A stretch of 42,292 bases of DNA from Deltaproteobacteria bacterium RBG_13_61_14. GTDB lineage: Bacteria; RBG-13-61-14. A program made the position numbers and the translations under genes. Location: positions 63,922 to 106,213 of the forward strand of contig MGQK01000053.1 of the NCBI GenBank assembly GCA_001797815.1, given 5' to 3'. Positions within the stretch are counted from its first letter, which is position 1; each line of letters opens with the position of its first letter. Of the stretch, positions 25,275-34,322 are shown in pieces. A model generated the notes under the pieces. That model ran no database searches and was not told the DNA's origin. It saw only the letters and a program-made list of their open reading frames with translations.

Positions 25275-26396
25275 ATGAGTCCTCTGCAAACCGATATCTG
25301 GACCCTGAACATGGGTCCCCAACACCCCAGCACGCACGGGGTGATCCGGTTCGTGCTCAAGACCGACGGCGAGATCATTGCCGACGCCGACCCGGACGTG
25401 GGATTCCTCCACCGCGGCCTGGAAAAGATCGCCGAGCTGGTGCCCTACCCGTCCTTCATGCCTTACACCGACCGGCTGGATTACCTGGCCGCGATCAACA
25501 TGAACTGGGCCTGGGCGCTCTCAATCGAGCGGCTGGCCGGGATCGAGGTTCCCCCCCGCGCCGAGCATCTGCGGGTGATCACCGCGGAATTGAACCGCAT
25601 CGCCAGCCACCTCATCAGCGTGGGCGCGCTCGCCTCGGACATGGGCGCTTTCACCCCCTTTGTCCACGCCCTCCGCGACCGGGAGCGGATCAACGACCTT
25701 TTCGAAGAGCTGTGCGGGGCCCGGCTCACCTTCAACTATTGCCGGATCGGGGGGGTCAGCCTTGATGCGCCGCCGGGGTGGTTCGACCGGGTGCGGGGAT
25801 TCCTCGACTATTACGAGCCGATGATTGACGTGTTCAACCGGCTGATCACCGACAACAAGATTTTTGTCGAGCGGCTGCGCCGGGTGGCGCCGGTCTCCGC
25901 GGAGATGGCGATTGCTTACGGCCTGGTCGGGCCCAACCTGCGCGGGTCCGGGGTGAAATTCGATCTGCGCAAGGACGAGCCTTACGGGATTTATCCCCAA
26001 CTGGAATTCGAGGTGCCGGTGGGCCGGGGCTATCGCGACGGGGTGCTCGGGAGCTGTTTTGACCGCTACATGGTTCGGATCGAGGAGCTCCGGCAAAGCA
26101 TCAGGATCATCCGGCAGTGCCTGGACCGGATCCCGGAGGGCGAGATCCAGGCCAAGGTGCCCAAGGTGCTGCGGCCGGCCAAGGGCGAGGTCTATTGCCG
26201 GACCGAAGCGCCCCGGGGCGAGGTGGGTTTTTACGTGATCAGTAACGGCGAAAAGACCCCGGCGCGGGTCAAGATCCGCACCGGCTCCTGGTCGGCGATG
26301 AGCATCATCCGCGAGCTGTCCAAGGGCTGGATGATCGCGGACCTGGTCGCGATCATCGGCAGCCTGGACGTGATCGCGCCGGAGGTGGACCGCTGA
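25275..26396 (+). CDS. nuoD: NADH-quinone oxidoreductase subunit D
   Basis: The 373-residue 49-kDa subunit starts MSPLQTDIWTLNMGPQHPST. The GPQHPSTHG loop with the quinone-proximal histidine, GFLHRGLEKIAE, MPYTDRLDYLAAINMNW and FDLRKDEPYGIYP are all conserved. It forms the quinone site with NuoB. Normally nuoE, nuoF and nuoG follow nuoD in many operons; here nuoH follows directly after 38 bases containing a short GCATTAGGC direct repeat. Confidence 0.96.
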   Translation: MSPLQTDIWTLNMGPQHPSTHGVIRFVLKTDGEIIADADPDVGFLHRGLEKIAELVPYPSFMPYTDRLDYLAAINMNWAWALSIERLAGIEVPPRAEHLRVITAELNRIASHLISVGALASDMGAFTPFVHALRDRERINDLFEELCGARLTFNYCRIGGVSLDAPPGWFDRVRGFLDYYEPMIDVFNRLITDNKIFVERLRRVAPVSAEMAIAYGLVGPNLRGSGVKFDLRKDEPYGIYPQLEFEVPVGRGYRDGVLGSCFDRYMVRIEELRQSIRIIRQCLDRIPEGEIQAKVPKVLRPAKGEVYCRTEAPRGEVGFYVISNGEKTPARVKIRTGSWSAMSIIRELSKGWMIADLVAIIGSLDVIAPEVDR

Positions 26397-26434
26397 GAAG
26401 AAGGCATTAGGCTTTAGGCATTAGTTTTAAGACG

Positions 26435-27550
26435 ATGAAAGAACTTTTAGATCAACTGATCGCGCTCGCGGTCGAAAAAGTTCCGCTCCTCGGTCAAGCG
26501 CCGGACTGGGTCTTTTACCTGCTCTGGATGCTGGTCGCCGGAGCGGCGCTCCTGGTTTACGCCAGCCTGATCGCCGGGATCACCTCCTGGGTCGAGCGCC
26601 GCATCGCCGGGAGAATGCAGGCCCGGATCGGGCCCAACCGGGTGGGACCGCGGGGCTTTTTCCAGTGGATCGCGGACGGGCTGAAGTCCTTGTTCAAGGA
26701 AGACGTGACCCCGGCCAACGCGGACAAGCCGCTCTTCCGGCTCGCGCCCTATCTCGTGTTCACCGGCATGTTCGGGGCCTGGGCGGTGCTGCCTTACAGC
26801 GCCCGGCTCTACGCGGCCGACCTCAACGTGGGCATCCTCTACGTGATGGCCATCACCTCTTTAGTGGTGATCGGCATCCTCATGGGCGGCTGGGCCTCGG
26901 GCAACAAGTGGGGCCTGTTCGGCGCGCTCCGCAGCTCCGCCCAGATCGTGAGTTACGAGGTCCCGGCCGGGCTGGCCATCGCCACCGCGGTCGCCCTCTC
27001 CGGCAGCTTGAGCCTGCAGGAGATGGTGAGAGCCCAGGCCGGGCCGCTCGGCATCCTGGGCTGGAATATCTTCAAGAGCCCCTTCGCCTTGGTGGCCTTC
27101 TTCGTCTATTTCATCGCCGCCGTCGCCGAGGGCAACCGCACCCCCTTCGACCTGCCCGAGGCGGAGAGCGAGCTGGTGGCTGGATACAATACCGAATACT
27201 CCGGGATGCGCTTCGTCTTCTTCTTCTTCGCCGAGTGGGCCAACCTCTTCCTGATCGGCGCCGTCTCCACCACCCTCTTCCTCGGCGGCTGGCAAGGCCC
27301 GCTCGCCAACCCGGATACTTGGTGGGGTGTGATGATCGGCGCGGGATGGTTTTTCCTCAAGGCCTGCTTCTTCGTGTTCGTGTTGATCTGGATCCGCTGG
27401 ACGCTCCCGCGGCTGCGGGTGGACCAGCTCATGGCCATGTGCTGGAAATACCTGGTGCCCATCGCCTTCGTCTGTCTGATCGGCACCATGCTCTGGATGA
27501 GTGTCTTCGGCGACCGCGCCTTCTTCGGCCTCGTCGCCGTTGGGCCATAG
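26435..27550 (+). CDS. nuoH: NADH-quinone oxidoreductase subunit H
   Basis: The 371-residue membrane subunit has eight or nine transmembrane segments. Diagnostic stretches are ERRIAGRMQARIGPNRVGPRG, read as ERRIAGRMQ and ARIGPNRVGPRG, then IADGLKSLFKED, FVYFIAAVAEGNRTPFDLPE, AESELVAGYNTEYSGMRF and FVLIWIRWTLPRLRVDQLM. It connects the quinone site to the proton channels. It is somewhat longer than E. coli NuoH (325), through its N-terminal and middle loops. Confidence 0.96.
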   Translation: MKELLDQLIALAVEKVPLLGQAPDWVFYLLWMLVAGAALLVYASLIAGITSWVERRIAGRMQARIGPNRVGPRGFFQWIADGLKSLFKEDVTPANADKPLFRLAPYLVFTGMFGAWAVLPYSARLYAADLNVGILYVMAITSLVVIGILMGGWASGNKWGLFGALRSSAQIVSYEVPAGLAIATAVALSGSLSLQEMVRAQAGPLGILGWNIFKSPFALVAFFVYFIAAVAEGNRTPFDLPEAESELVAGYNTEYSGMRFVFFFFAEWANLFLIGAVSTTLFLGGWQGPLANPDTWWGVMIGAGWFFLKACFFVFVLIWIRWTLPRLRVDQLMAMCWKYLVPIAFVCLIGTMLWMSVFGDRAFFGLVAVGP

Positions 27551-27555
27551 AATAA

Positions 27556-27585
27556 GGTAGGGGCATGGCATGCCCTGCCCCTACC
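27556..27585. repeat. GTAGGGGC-family palindrome between nuoH and nuoI
   Basis: GGTAGGGGCA (27556-27565) pairs exactly with TGCCCCTACC (27576-27585), and GGCATGCC lies in the loop. It fills half of the 56-base gap between the two genes. Confidence 0.8.
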
Positions 27586-27606
27586 CTTGATTGAATAGAA
27601 ACGCGA

Positions 27607-28185
27607 ATGAACTACTTCAGGAACATCTGGGAAGCGATCTCCTCCATTGCCCAGGGCATGGCCGTGACCCTGCGCCAGTTCTTCACGAAGCCCGAGACTG
27701 TGCAATACCCGGAGGTGGACGTGCTCAACCCGCGGATGCCCGGCTACTCCGGCCATCTCAAGCCCGTCTCCGAGCGCTTTCGCGGTTTCCTGACCGTGGA
27801 CACCACGGTCTGCATTTCCTGCAACCAGTGCGCCCATGTCTGCCCGGTGGACTGCATCCTGGTCGAGAGCGAAAAAGGGCCCAAGACCACGGTGAATTCC
27901 CTGCGGCCGGACGGCAAGGAATCGCCCAAGACCCGGTACCCGGTCCAGTTCGACATCCATCTCGGCCGCTGCATGTATTGCGGGCTGTGCACCGAGGTCT
28001 GCCCCACGGGCTGCATCCATTTTACCCGCGAGTTCCGGGGCGCGGCCGGTGAATACCACAAGCTGATCCATCATTTCATCAGCCCGGAGGAAGCGGAGCG
28101 GGTGCGGAAGCTGGCGGCGGAGGAAGCGGCCAAGCCCAAGCCGGAAAAGCCGGTTGCGACCAAGGTGGAGGCTGAGAAAGAATGA
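27607..28185 (+). CDS. nuoI: NADH-quinone oxidoreductase subunit I
   Basis: The 192-residue protein has two 4Fe-4S ferredoxin motifs, CISCNQCAHVCPVDC and CMYCGLCTEVCPTGC, for clusters N6a and N6b. The N-terminal amphipathic helix and MPGYSGHLKPVSERFRGF precede them. A lysine/glutamate/alanine-rich C-terminal tail (EEAAKPKPEKPVATK) is an addition beyond the conserved core. It carries electrons towards NuoB. Confidence 0.95.
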   Translation: MNYFRNIWEAISSIAQGMAVTLRQFFTKPETVQYPEVDVLNPRMPGYSGHLKPVSERFRGFLTVDTTVCISCNQCAHVCPVDCILVESEKGPKTTVNSLRPDGKESPKTRYPVQFDIHLGRCMYCGLCTEVCPTGCIHFTREFRGAAGEYHKLIHHFISPEEAERVRKLAAEEAAKPKPEKPVATKVEAEKE

Positions 28186-28196
28186 AGAGGAAGAGA

Positions 28197-28280
28197 TTAA
28201 ACACAAAGGCACCAAGACACGAAAGAAGAAAAATTCTTGTGTTTTCTTTTTACTTCGTGCCTTTGTGTCTTGGTGGTTAA
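28197..28280. repeat. CACAAAGACACGAAG-family palindrome between nuoI and nuoJ
   Basis: The left arm TTAAACACAAAGGCACCAAG (from 28197) and the right arm ending CTTTGTGTCTTGGTGGTTAA (to 28280) are near-complementary. The spacer contains TTCTTGTGTTTTC. It is the same family as at 14246-14327. Confidence 0.8.
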
Positions 28281-28302
28281 AATTTTTTGATGGAATGAAG
28301 CG

Positions 28303-28803
28303 ATGAACCTTACCTACCTGGCCTTTGTGGTCATGAGCGCCTGGGTGCTGCTGGCCGCGCTCTACGTGGTCACCACCCGCAACGTGGTGCGGGCGGCTTA
28401 CGGGCTTCTGGCCGCGCTCTTCGGCATCGCCGGCCTTTACGTGATCTTTGCCGCCGACTTCCTGGCCGCGGTGCAGGTGCTGATCTACGTGGGCGGGGTC
28501 AACATCCTCATCATCTTCGGGGTCATGCTCACCGAGCACCTGGGCCGGGTGCCCTTCCGGCTGGTCAATTTCAACCTGTTCCCCGCGCTCGCGGCCTGCG
28601 CCCTGGTCGCCTTTGCCCTGGTCCTGGGCGTCCTCATCTACCCCTGGCCCGAGTCCGCGGCCTCTTACGCTCCCACCAGCGCCCGCATCGGCCAGATGTT
28701 CCTGACCAAATACCTCTTGCCCTTCGAGGTGGCCAGCGTGCTTTTGCTGGTGGTGCTGATCGGCGCGGTGGCCGTGGCCCGCAAGGAGGTCCGCGACGAA
28801 TGA
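28303..28803 (+). CDS. nuoJ: NADH-quinone oxidoreductase subunit J
   Basis: The 166-residue membrane subunit has five predicted transmembrane helices. The conserved ARNVVRAAY-like VVTTRNVVRAAYGLLAALF, FLAAVQVLIYVGGVNILIIF, split as FLAAVQVLIYVGG and VNILIIFGVML, and the last helix FEVASVLLLVVLIGAVAVAR are typical. It contains the pi-bulge helix of complex I. Its stop overlaps the nuoK start as ATGA. Confidence 0.95.
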   Translation: MNLTYLAFVVMSAWVLLAALYVVTTRNVVRAAYGLLAALFGIAGLYVIFAADFLAAVQVLIYVGGVNILIIFGVMLTEHLGRVPFRLVNFNLFPALAACALVAFALVLGVLIYPWPESAASYAPTSARIGQMFLTKYLLPFEVASVLLLVVLIGAVAVARKEVRDE

Positions 28804-29105
28804 TTCCGGCGACTCATATTTTGGCGGTCGGCGCGGCCCTGTTCTGCCTGGGCCTGTTCGCGCTCCTCAGCCGGCGCAACGCCGTCGCCGTGTTCATGGG
28901 CATCGAGTTGATGCTCAACGCCGCCAACCTCAACTTCGTGGCCTTTAACCAGGCCCGGCCCGAGGCCCTCGACGGCCAGGTGGCCGCGGTCTTTGTGATC
29001 ATGCTCGCCGCGGCCGAGTTCGCCGTGGCCCTGGCCTTGATCCTCTCGCTCCACCAGATGTTCCACTGCGTCCACCTGGATGAGGCGGACGAGATGAAGG
29101 GGTGA
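28800..29105 (+). CDS. nuoK: NADH-quinone oxidoreductase subunit K
   Basis: The 101-residue subunit has three transmembrane helices. The conserved acidic residues sit in FMGIELMLNAANLNFV and VIMLAAAEFAVALALIL, which are proton-path glutamates in NuoK. It overlaps nuoJ by four bases, so translation is coupled. Confidence 0.95.
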   Translation: MIPATHILAVGAALFCLGLFALLSRRNAVAVFMGIELMLNAANLNFVAFNQARPEALDGQVAAVFVIMLAAAEFAVALALILSLHQMFHCVHLDEADEMKG

Positions 29106-29152
29106 GGCAGGAAGAGTGAAGGATGAAGGGTGAATTAAGGTAGTTTGCAATT

Positions 29153-31228
29153 ATGGAATGGGTTGACACTCATCTCTGGACGATCCCGCTCATGCCGCTG
29201 CTGGGCGTGCTCGTCCACATCTTCCTCGGCGGCACCCTCGGCAAAAAGCTCGTGGGCATCCTCGCCTGCCTGCTCGTCTTCATCTCCTTCGGCCTTAGCG
29301 TGGTTGTCCTCCTTCGGCTCCTGGAACTGCCCGCCGAAGAGCGGCACCTCCTCGACAACTTCCTGCCCTGGATCCGGGTCGGCGCCTTCTCGGCCGACTG
29401 GGCTTTCCGGGCCGACACCTTGAGCGCGGTCATGCTCCTGGTGGTCACCGGCGTCGGCTTCCTGATCCACGTCTATTCCACCGGCTACATGCACGACGAC
29501 CCTAAATACATCCGCTTCTTCGCTTACCTCAACCTCTTTACCTTCTCCATGCTGGTCCTGGTGCTGGCCTCCAACGTCTTCCTCATGTTCATCGGCTGGG
29601 AAGGCGTGGGCCTCTGCTCCTATCTCCTGATCGGCTTCTGGTTCCACGACCTCAACAACGCCACGGCCGGCATGAAAGCCTTTATCGTCAACCGGGTCGG
29701 CGACTGGAGCTTCCTCTGCGGCGTCCTCCTCCTCTTCTGGTCCCTGGGAAAATACACCGGAACCTACACGGTGGACTTCTATGAGATCAACCGCCTCGCG
29801 CCGGAGCTCCCCGCCGGCATCGCCCTGGCCGTCGGCCTGCTCCTGTTCGGCGGCGCCGCCGGCAAAAGCGCCCAGATCCCCCTCTATGTCTGGCTGCCCG
29901 ACGCCATGGCCGGCCCCACCCCGGTCAGCGCGCTCATCCACGCCGCCACCATGGTCACCGCCGGCGTTTACATGATCGCCCGGTTTTCCGGCCTTTACCT
30001 GAGCGCGCCCGACGCGATGATGGTGGTGGCGACGGTCGGCGCGCTTACCGCGCTCTTCTCGGCCACCATCGCCCTGGCCCAGAACGACATCAAGAAGGTG
30101 CTCGCCTACTCCACCGTCAGCCAGCTCGGTTACATGTTCCTGGGCGTGGGCGTGGGCGCTTTCTCCGCCGGCATCTTCCACCTGATGACCCATGCCTTCT
30201 TCAAGGGGCTCCTCTTCCTCGGCGCCGGCAGCGTCATCCACGGCCTTCACGGCGAGCAAGACCTGCGCCGCATGGGCGCGCTCAAATCCAAGATGCCCTG
30301 GACCTGGCTCACCTTCATGGCCGCATGGCTGGCCATCGCCGGCTTCCCCGGCCTCTCTGGCTTCTTCTCCAAGGACGAGATCTTGTGGCAAGCCTTTTCC
30401 AGCGAGCACGGCCACTGGGCGCTTTGGCTGGTGGGTTTTATTGCGGCCGGGCTGACCGCTTTTTACATGACCCGGCTGGTGGTGATGACTTTTTACGGGG
30501 AGAGCCGCTGGCCCGAGCACGCCCACCCGCACGAGTCGCCGCGGAACATGACCGTCCCGCTCGCGGTCCTGGCGGTCCTCTGCGTGATCGGCGGCTACGT
30601 GGGCGTGCCCGCGATCCTGCACGGCGCCAACTATTTCGAGCACTGGATGGAGCCGGCCGTGACCTGGGCCGCCGGCCATGGCGGGGCCGAGGCGGCGGAG
30701 CACGCGGCCGAACTCGGCTCGCACGGGCTTGAGGCCCTGCTCATGGCGGCTTCGGTCGGGGTCGCCCTGCTTGGGATCGGCATCGGCTGGTGGATGTATT
30801 CCCGGAGGCGGGATATCCCGGAGGCGGCTTTCCAGCGCTGGCCCAACCTCTACCGCTGGGTGCTCAACAAGTATTACGTAGACGAGCTTTACCAGTGGCT
30901 GGTGGTGGACAACCTCCTGCGGCTCACCCGGCTGTCCGGCCGCTTTGACCTGGCCGTGATTGACGGCGCGGTCAACGGCAGCGCCTGGCTGACCGAGCGG
31001 GTGAGCGCGATCTCCGGCTGGATTGACAACACCTTTGTGGACGGCGCGGTCAACGGGGTGGCCGAGGTCACCCGGGCCGCGGGCGGCCGGCTGCGGCTAA
31101 TTCAGACCGGCCGGGTCCAGCAGTATTTGACTTTTGCCGCGGCCATGGTCGCGATCGGGGTGGCGGGGATCATCCTCTGGCCCTCGATCCAACCCTGGCT
31201 GGCGGAGCTATGGAGCGGCGCGATCTAA
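29153..31228 (+). CDS. nuoL: NADH-quinone oxidoreductase subunit L
   Basis: The 691-residue antiporter-like subunit has the proton-antiporter signatures FIGWEGVGLCSYLLIGFW, KAFIVNRVGDW, GKSAQIPLYVWLPDAMAGPTPVSALIHAATMV, read in parts as SAQIPLYVWLPDAM and PTPVSALIHAATMV, and AFFKGLLFLGAGSVIH. Its long C-terminal part carries the lateral amphipathic helix and a last anchor (FAAAMVAIGVAGIIL). A histidine/glutamate/alanine-rich insertion (AAGHGGAEAAEHAAELG) lies in a late loop and looks lineage-specific. Confidence 0.96.
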   Translation: MEWVDTHLWTIPLMPLLGVLVHIFLGGTLGKKLVGILACLLVFISFGLSVVVLLRLLELPAEERHLLDNFLPWIRVGAFSADWAFRADTLSAVMLLVVTGVGFLIHVYSTGYMHDDPKYIRFFAYLNLFTFSMLVLVLASNVFLMFIGWEGVGLCSYLLIGFWFHDLNNATAGMKAFIVNRVGDWSFLCGVLLLFWSLGKYTGTYTVDFYEINRLAPELPAGIALAVGLLLFGGAAGKSAQIPLYVWLPDAMAGPTPVSALIHAATMVTAGVYMIARFSGLYLSAPDAMMVVATVGALTALFSATIALAQNDIKKVLAYSTVSQLGYMFLGVGVGAFSAGIFHLMTHAFFKGLLFLGAGSVIHGLHGEQDLRRMGALKSKMPWTWLTFMAAWLAIAGFPGLSGFFSKDEILWQAFSSEHGHWALWLVGFIAAGLTAFYMTRLVVMTFYGESRWPEHAHPHESPRNMTVPLAVLAVLCVIGGYVGVPAILHGANYFEHWMEPAVTWAAGHGGAEAAEHAAELGSHGLEALLMAASVGVALLGIGIGWWMYSRRRDIPEAAFQRWPNLYRWVLNKYYVDELYQWLVVDNLLRLTRLSGRFDLAVIDGAVNGSAWLTERVSAISGWIDNTFVDGAVNGVAEVTRAAGGRLRLIQTGRVQQYLTFAAAMVAIGVAGIILWPSIQPWLAELWSGAI

Positions 31229-31279
31229 ATTGTAGCCCGCCCTGGCCCGGCAAGGGTGGGTGAGGAAAAGGAGAGGCTG

Positions 31280-32800
31280 GTGTTGACCGCAACGAACATT
31301 CTGAGTTGGATAACGTTTACCCCCCTGATCGGGGCGGCCCTGATCCTGCTCCTGCCCGGCCGCAAGGTCAAGGCCATCCGCGGGGTCGCGGTCCTGGCCA
31401 CGGCCCTGAGCCTGCTCTTCAGCCTGGTCCTGCTCAGCCGGTTCGACAACGCCGGCCGGGGGATCACCGAATTCCAGTTCGTGGCGCAGCGGGACTGGAT
31501 CCAGGCCTTCTCCATCCAGTATTACATGGGCATTGACGGGCTTTCCCTGCCCCTGGTCATCCTCACCACCCTCCTCAGCTTCCTCTGCATCTTCGCCTCC
31601 TTCGGCATCGAGCGCTGGGTCAAGGCCTACATGGCCCTCTTCCTCCTCCTCGAAACCGGCATGCTCGGCGTCTTCTGCTCCCTCGACCTCTTCCTCTTCT
31701 ACGTCTTCTGGGAAGTCATGCTCCTGCCCATGTATTTCCTGATCGGCATCTGGGGCGGACCCCGCCGCGAGTATGCCGCCATCAAGTTCTTCCTCTACAC
31801 CCTCCTCGGCAGCGTGCTCATGCTCCTGGGCATCCTCGCCCTCTACTTCGCCAGCGAGCCGCACACCTTCAACCTGCCCCAACTGATCCTGACCTCCAGC
31901 CAGTGGTCCGGCAACCTCATCTGGGTGCCCTATTTCTGGAAGATCGTGTTCGTCCTTTTCTTCATCGGCTTCGCCATCAAGGTGCCCATCTTCCCCTTCC
32001 ACACCTGGCTCCCCGACGCCCACGTCGAAGCCCCGACCGCGGTCAGCGTGATCCTGGCCGGCGTGCTCCTCAAAATGGGCACCTACGGCATACTCCGCGT
32101 CAACTACCCCCTCTTCCCCGAGGCCGCCCACTGGTTCGCCTACCCCTTCCTCATCACCCTGGGCGTGATCAACATCGTTTACGGCTCGCTCTGCGCCATG
32201 GCCCAGACCGACTTGAAGAAGCTCGTGGCCTACAGCTCGATCGGGCACATGGGCTTTTGCCTGATCGGCATGGCCGCCATGACCAGCCAGGGCTTCCACG
32301 GCGCCGTGCTCCAGATGTGGAACCACGGCCTCATCACCGGCCAGCTCTTCCTTTTGGTGGGCGTGGTCTATGACCGGGCCCACCACCGCGACCTCGACGG
32401 CTTCGGCGGCCTGGCCGCGGCCATGCCCATCTACGCGGGCATGGTCAGCCTCGCCTTCATGGCCTCGCTGGGCCTGCCCGGCCTGGCCGGCTTTGTCAGC
32501 GAGGCCCTCTGCTTCCTGGGCGCCTGGCCGGTCTTCCCGGCCTCCACCGCCCTCAGCGTCAGCGGCGTGGTCCTGGGCGCCGCCTACTTCCTCTGGGCCT
32601 TCCAGCGCGTCTTCCTGGGACCGCTCAACCCCAAATACGAAAAGATTTCCGAGATCAACGGCCGCGAGCTTTTCACCCTCGCGCCCCTGGCCCTGCTCAC
32701 CGTCCTCATCGGCGTCTATCCCATGCCCATCCTGAACTGGATGACCGCGACCCTTAATCACCTGCAAGAGATCCTGGGCGTGGCCGGCCGGGGCATGTGA
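31280..32800 (+). CDS. nuoM: NADH-quinone oxidoreductase subunit M
   Basis: The frame opens at GTG 31256, but GTG 31280 has AAAGGAGA just upstream at 31267-31274 and begins at the normal VLTATNILSWITF, giving 506 residues. TTG at 31283 is also possible. Conserved stretches are FLFYVFWEVMLLPMYFLIG, VPIFPFHTWLPDAHVEAPTA, LAGVLLKMGTYGILR and LKKLVAYSSIGHMGF. It is one of three antiporter-like proton-pumping subunits. It stops one base before the nuoN start. Confidence 0.94.
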   Translation: MLTATNILSWITFTPLIGAALILLLPGRKVKAIRGVAVLATALSLLFSLVLLSRFDNAGRGITEFQFVAQRDWIQAFSIQYYMGIDGLSLPLVILTTLLSFLCIFASFGIERWVKAYMALFLLLETGMLGVFCSLDLFLFYVFWEVMLLPMYFLIGIWGGPRREYAAIKFFLYTLLGSVLMLLGILALYFASEPHTFNLPQLILTSSQWSGNLIWVPYFWKIVFVLFFIGFAIKVPIFPFHTWLPDAHVEAPTAVSVILAGVLLKMGTYGILRVNYPLFPEAAHWFAYPFLITLGVINIVYGSLCAMAQTDLKKLVAYSSIGHMGFCLIGMAAMTSQGFHGAVLQMWNHGLITGQLFLLVGVVYDRAHHRDLDGFGGLAAAMPIYAGMVSLAFMASLGLPGLAGFVSEALCFLGAWPVFPASTALSVSGVVLGAAYFLWAFQRVFLGPLNPKYEKISEINGRELFTLAPLALLTVLIGVYPMPILNWMTATLNHLQEILGVAGRGM

Positions 32801-32801
32801 G

Positions 32802-34322
32802 GTGGCAAGCGTGACCCCGTTCCAGCTAGTCAAACCCGAGGAGTTGGCCTACCTTCTCCCTGAGCTGATCCTGGTCGGCACCCTGATCTGGAGCCTGCTC
32901 CTGGAACTCATCCTTCGCCCTCGGCAAAGCCGCTTCCCGGTCGCCGGCTTCACCCTGCTCGGCCTCCTCGCCGCCGCAGTGGCCGACCTCCGGCTCTTGG
33001 GAGAACCCGCCCGCACCCTCTTCAGCGGCATGATCGTGCGCGACGACTTCGCCATTATCTTCCAGCTCCTGGCCGCCTTCGCCGCCGGCCTGGTGGTCTT
33101 CGCCTCCATTTGGACCCGGGAAGTCTCGGACCAGCCCACCGCCGGCCAAGGCGAGTATTACCTCCTCATCCTCGGCGCCACCATCGGCATGTTCTTCCTG
33201 GTCGCCGCCCAGAACCTGCTCATGCTTTACCTGTCCATGGAACTCTTGAGCCTCCCCAGCTACCTGCTCGTCGCCTGGCCCAAGCGCTCCCGGCCCGCCA
33301 CCGAGGCCGGGATCAAATACGTGGTTTACGGCGCCGGCGCGAGCTGCGCCATGATCTACGGCATCTCCCTCCTCTACGGCCTCTCCGGCTCCCTCGAACT
33401 CCACGACCTCAACGCCTACGTGGCCGGACTCTCCGATCAGACCGCGCTCCCCGTTGCCACCTTCCTCGTCGCCCTGCTCCTCACCCTCGCCGGATTCCTC
33501 TTCAAGATCGCCGCCTTCCCCCTCTTCCAGTGGGCCCCAGACGTTTACCAGGGCGCGCCCACTCCCATCACCGCCTTCCTCGCCGTCGGAAGCAAGGCCG
33601 CGGGCATGGGCGCTTTGCTCCGCTTCCTCTACCTCGGGCTTTGCGTGCGCGGCTCCGCCGACCTCTTCACCGCGCTGGGCGGACTGCACTGGCCCATGCT
33701 CATCGCCGTGATCAGCGCGCTCACCATGACCGCCGGCAACCTCATCGCTTTAGCCCAGACCAATGCCAAGCGCCTGCTCGCTTACTCCAGCATCGCCCAC
33801 GCCGGCTACATCCTCATGGGCATCCCCCTCCTCAGCGTGGCCGGCCTGACCGCGGTCATCTTTTACCTGGCCGTTTACCTGGTCATGAACCTGGGCGCGT
33901 TCCTTTCCGTGATCATGCTCGAAAACCAGGGACTCCCCCCCGAGATCAAGAACTACCGCGGCCTCGGCGCCCGATCCCCCGCCATCGCCATCGCCTTCTC
34001 CGTATTCCTCTTCAGCCTCACCGGAATCCCGCCGCTCGGGGGCTTCATCGGCAAGTTCTACCTCTTCGCCGCTCTGATCCAGGGCCGGCTTTACTGGCTG
34101 GCAGTGGTCGGGGTGCTCAACAGCGTGGTCAGTTTGTATTATTACGCGAATATCGTGCGCCGGATGTTCCTGGAAAAACCTTTGGATGAAACCCCTGTCC
34201 CGGCCAGCCCCATGCTCCGCGGACTCCTCGCCGTCCTCGCCCTCATCACCCTCGCCCTCGGCCTCTACTGGATCCCCCTCTACCAACTCGTGGAATTCGC
34301 CGCTTCCACCCTCGGCCTGTAA
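32802..34322 (+). CDS. nuoN: NADH-quinone oxidoreductase subunit N
   Basis: The 506-residue antiporter-like subunit uses GTG at 32802, or possibly GTG at 32811 after GAGGTGG. Signatures are LMLYLSMELLSLPSYLLVAW, EAGIKYVVYGAGASCAMIYG, FKIAAFPLFQWAPDVYQGAP, NAKRLLAYSSIAHAGYILMG and FSLTGIPPLGGFIGKFYLF. It is the last gene of the operon; no hairpin with T-tract follows, so the operon end is not marked by a clear intrinsic terminator. Confidence 0.95.
   Translation: MASVTPFQLVKPEELAYLLPELILVGTLIWSLLLELILRPRQSRFPVAGFTLLGLLAAAVADLRLLGEPARTLFSGMIVRDDFAIIFQLLAAFAAGLVVFASIWTREVSDQPTAGQGEYYLLILGATIGMFFLVAAQNLLMLYLSMELLSLPSYLLVAWPKRSRPATEAGIKYVVYGAGASCAMIYGISLLYGLSGSLELHDLNAYVAGLSDQTALPVATFLVALLLTLAGFLFKIAAFPLFQWAPDVYQGAPTPITAFLAVGSKAAGMGALLRFLYLGLCVRGSADLFTALGGLHWPMLIAVISALTMTAGNLIALAQTNAKRLLAYSSIAHAGYILMGIPLLSVAGLTAVIFYLAVYLVMNLGAFLSVIMLENQGLPPEIKNYRGLGARSPAIAIAFSVFLFSLTGIPPLGGFIGKFYLFAALIQGRLYWLAVVGVLNSVVSLYYYANIVRRMFLEKPLDETPVPASPMLRGLLAVLALITLALGLYWIPLYQLVEFAASTLGL

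Noticed and set aside
29135-30724. Long minus-strand open frame of 529 codons antisense to nuoL
   Set aside because: Composition is dominated by G, E, D, H and Q without family motifs, as expected from reading the complement of a GC-rich membrane protein gene; nuoL on the plus strand is certain.
31208-32833. Minus-strand open frame of 541 codons antisense to nuoM
   Set aside because: Same kind of antisense shadow: E/G/D/Q-rich, no start signal, fully opposite to nuoM.
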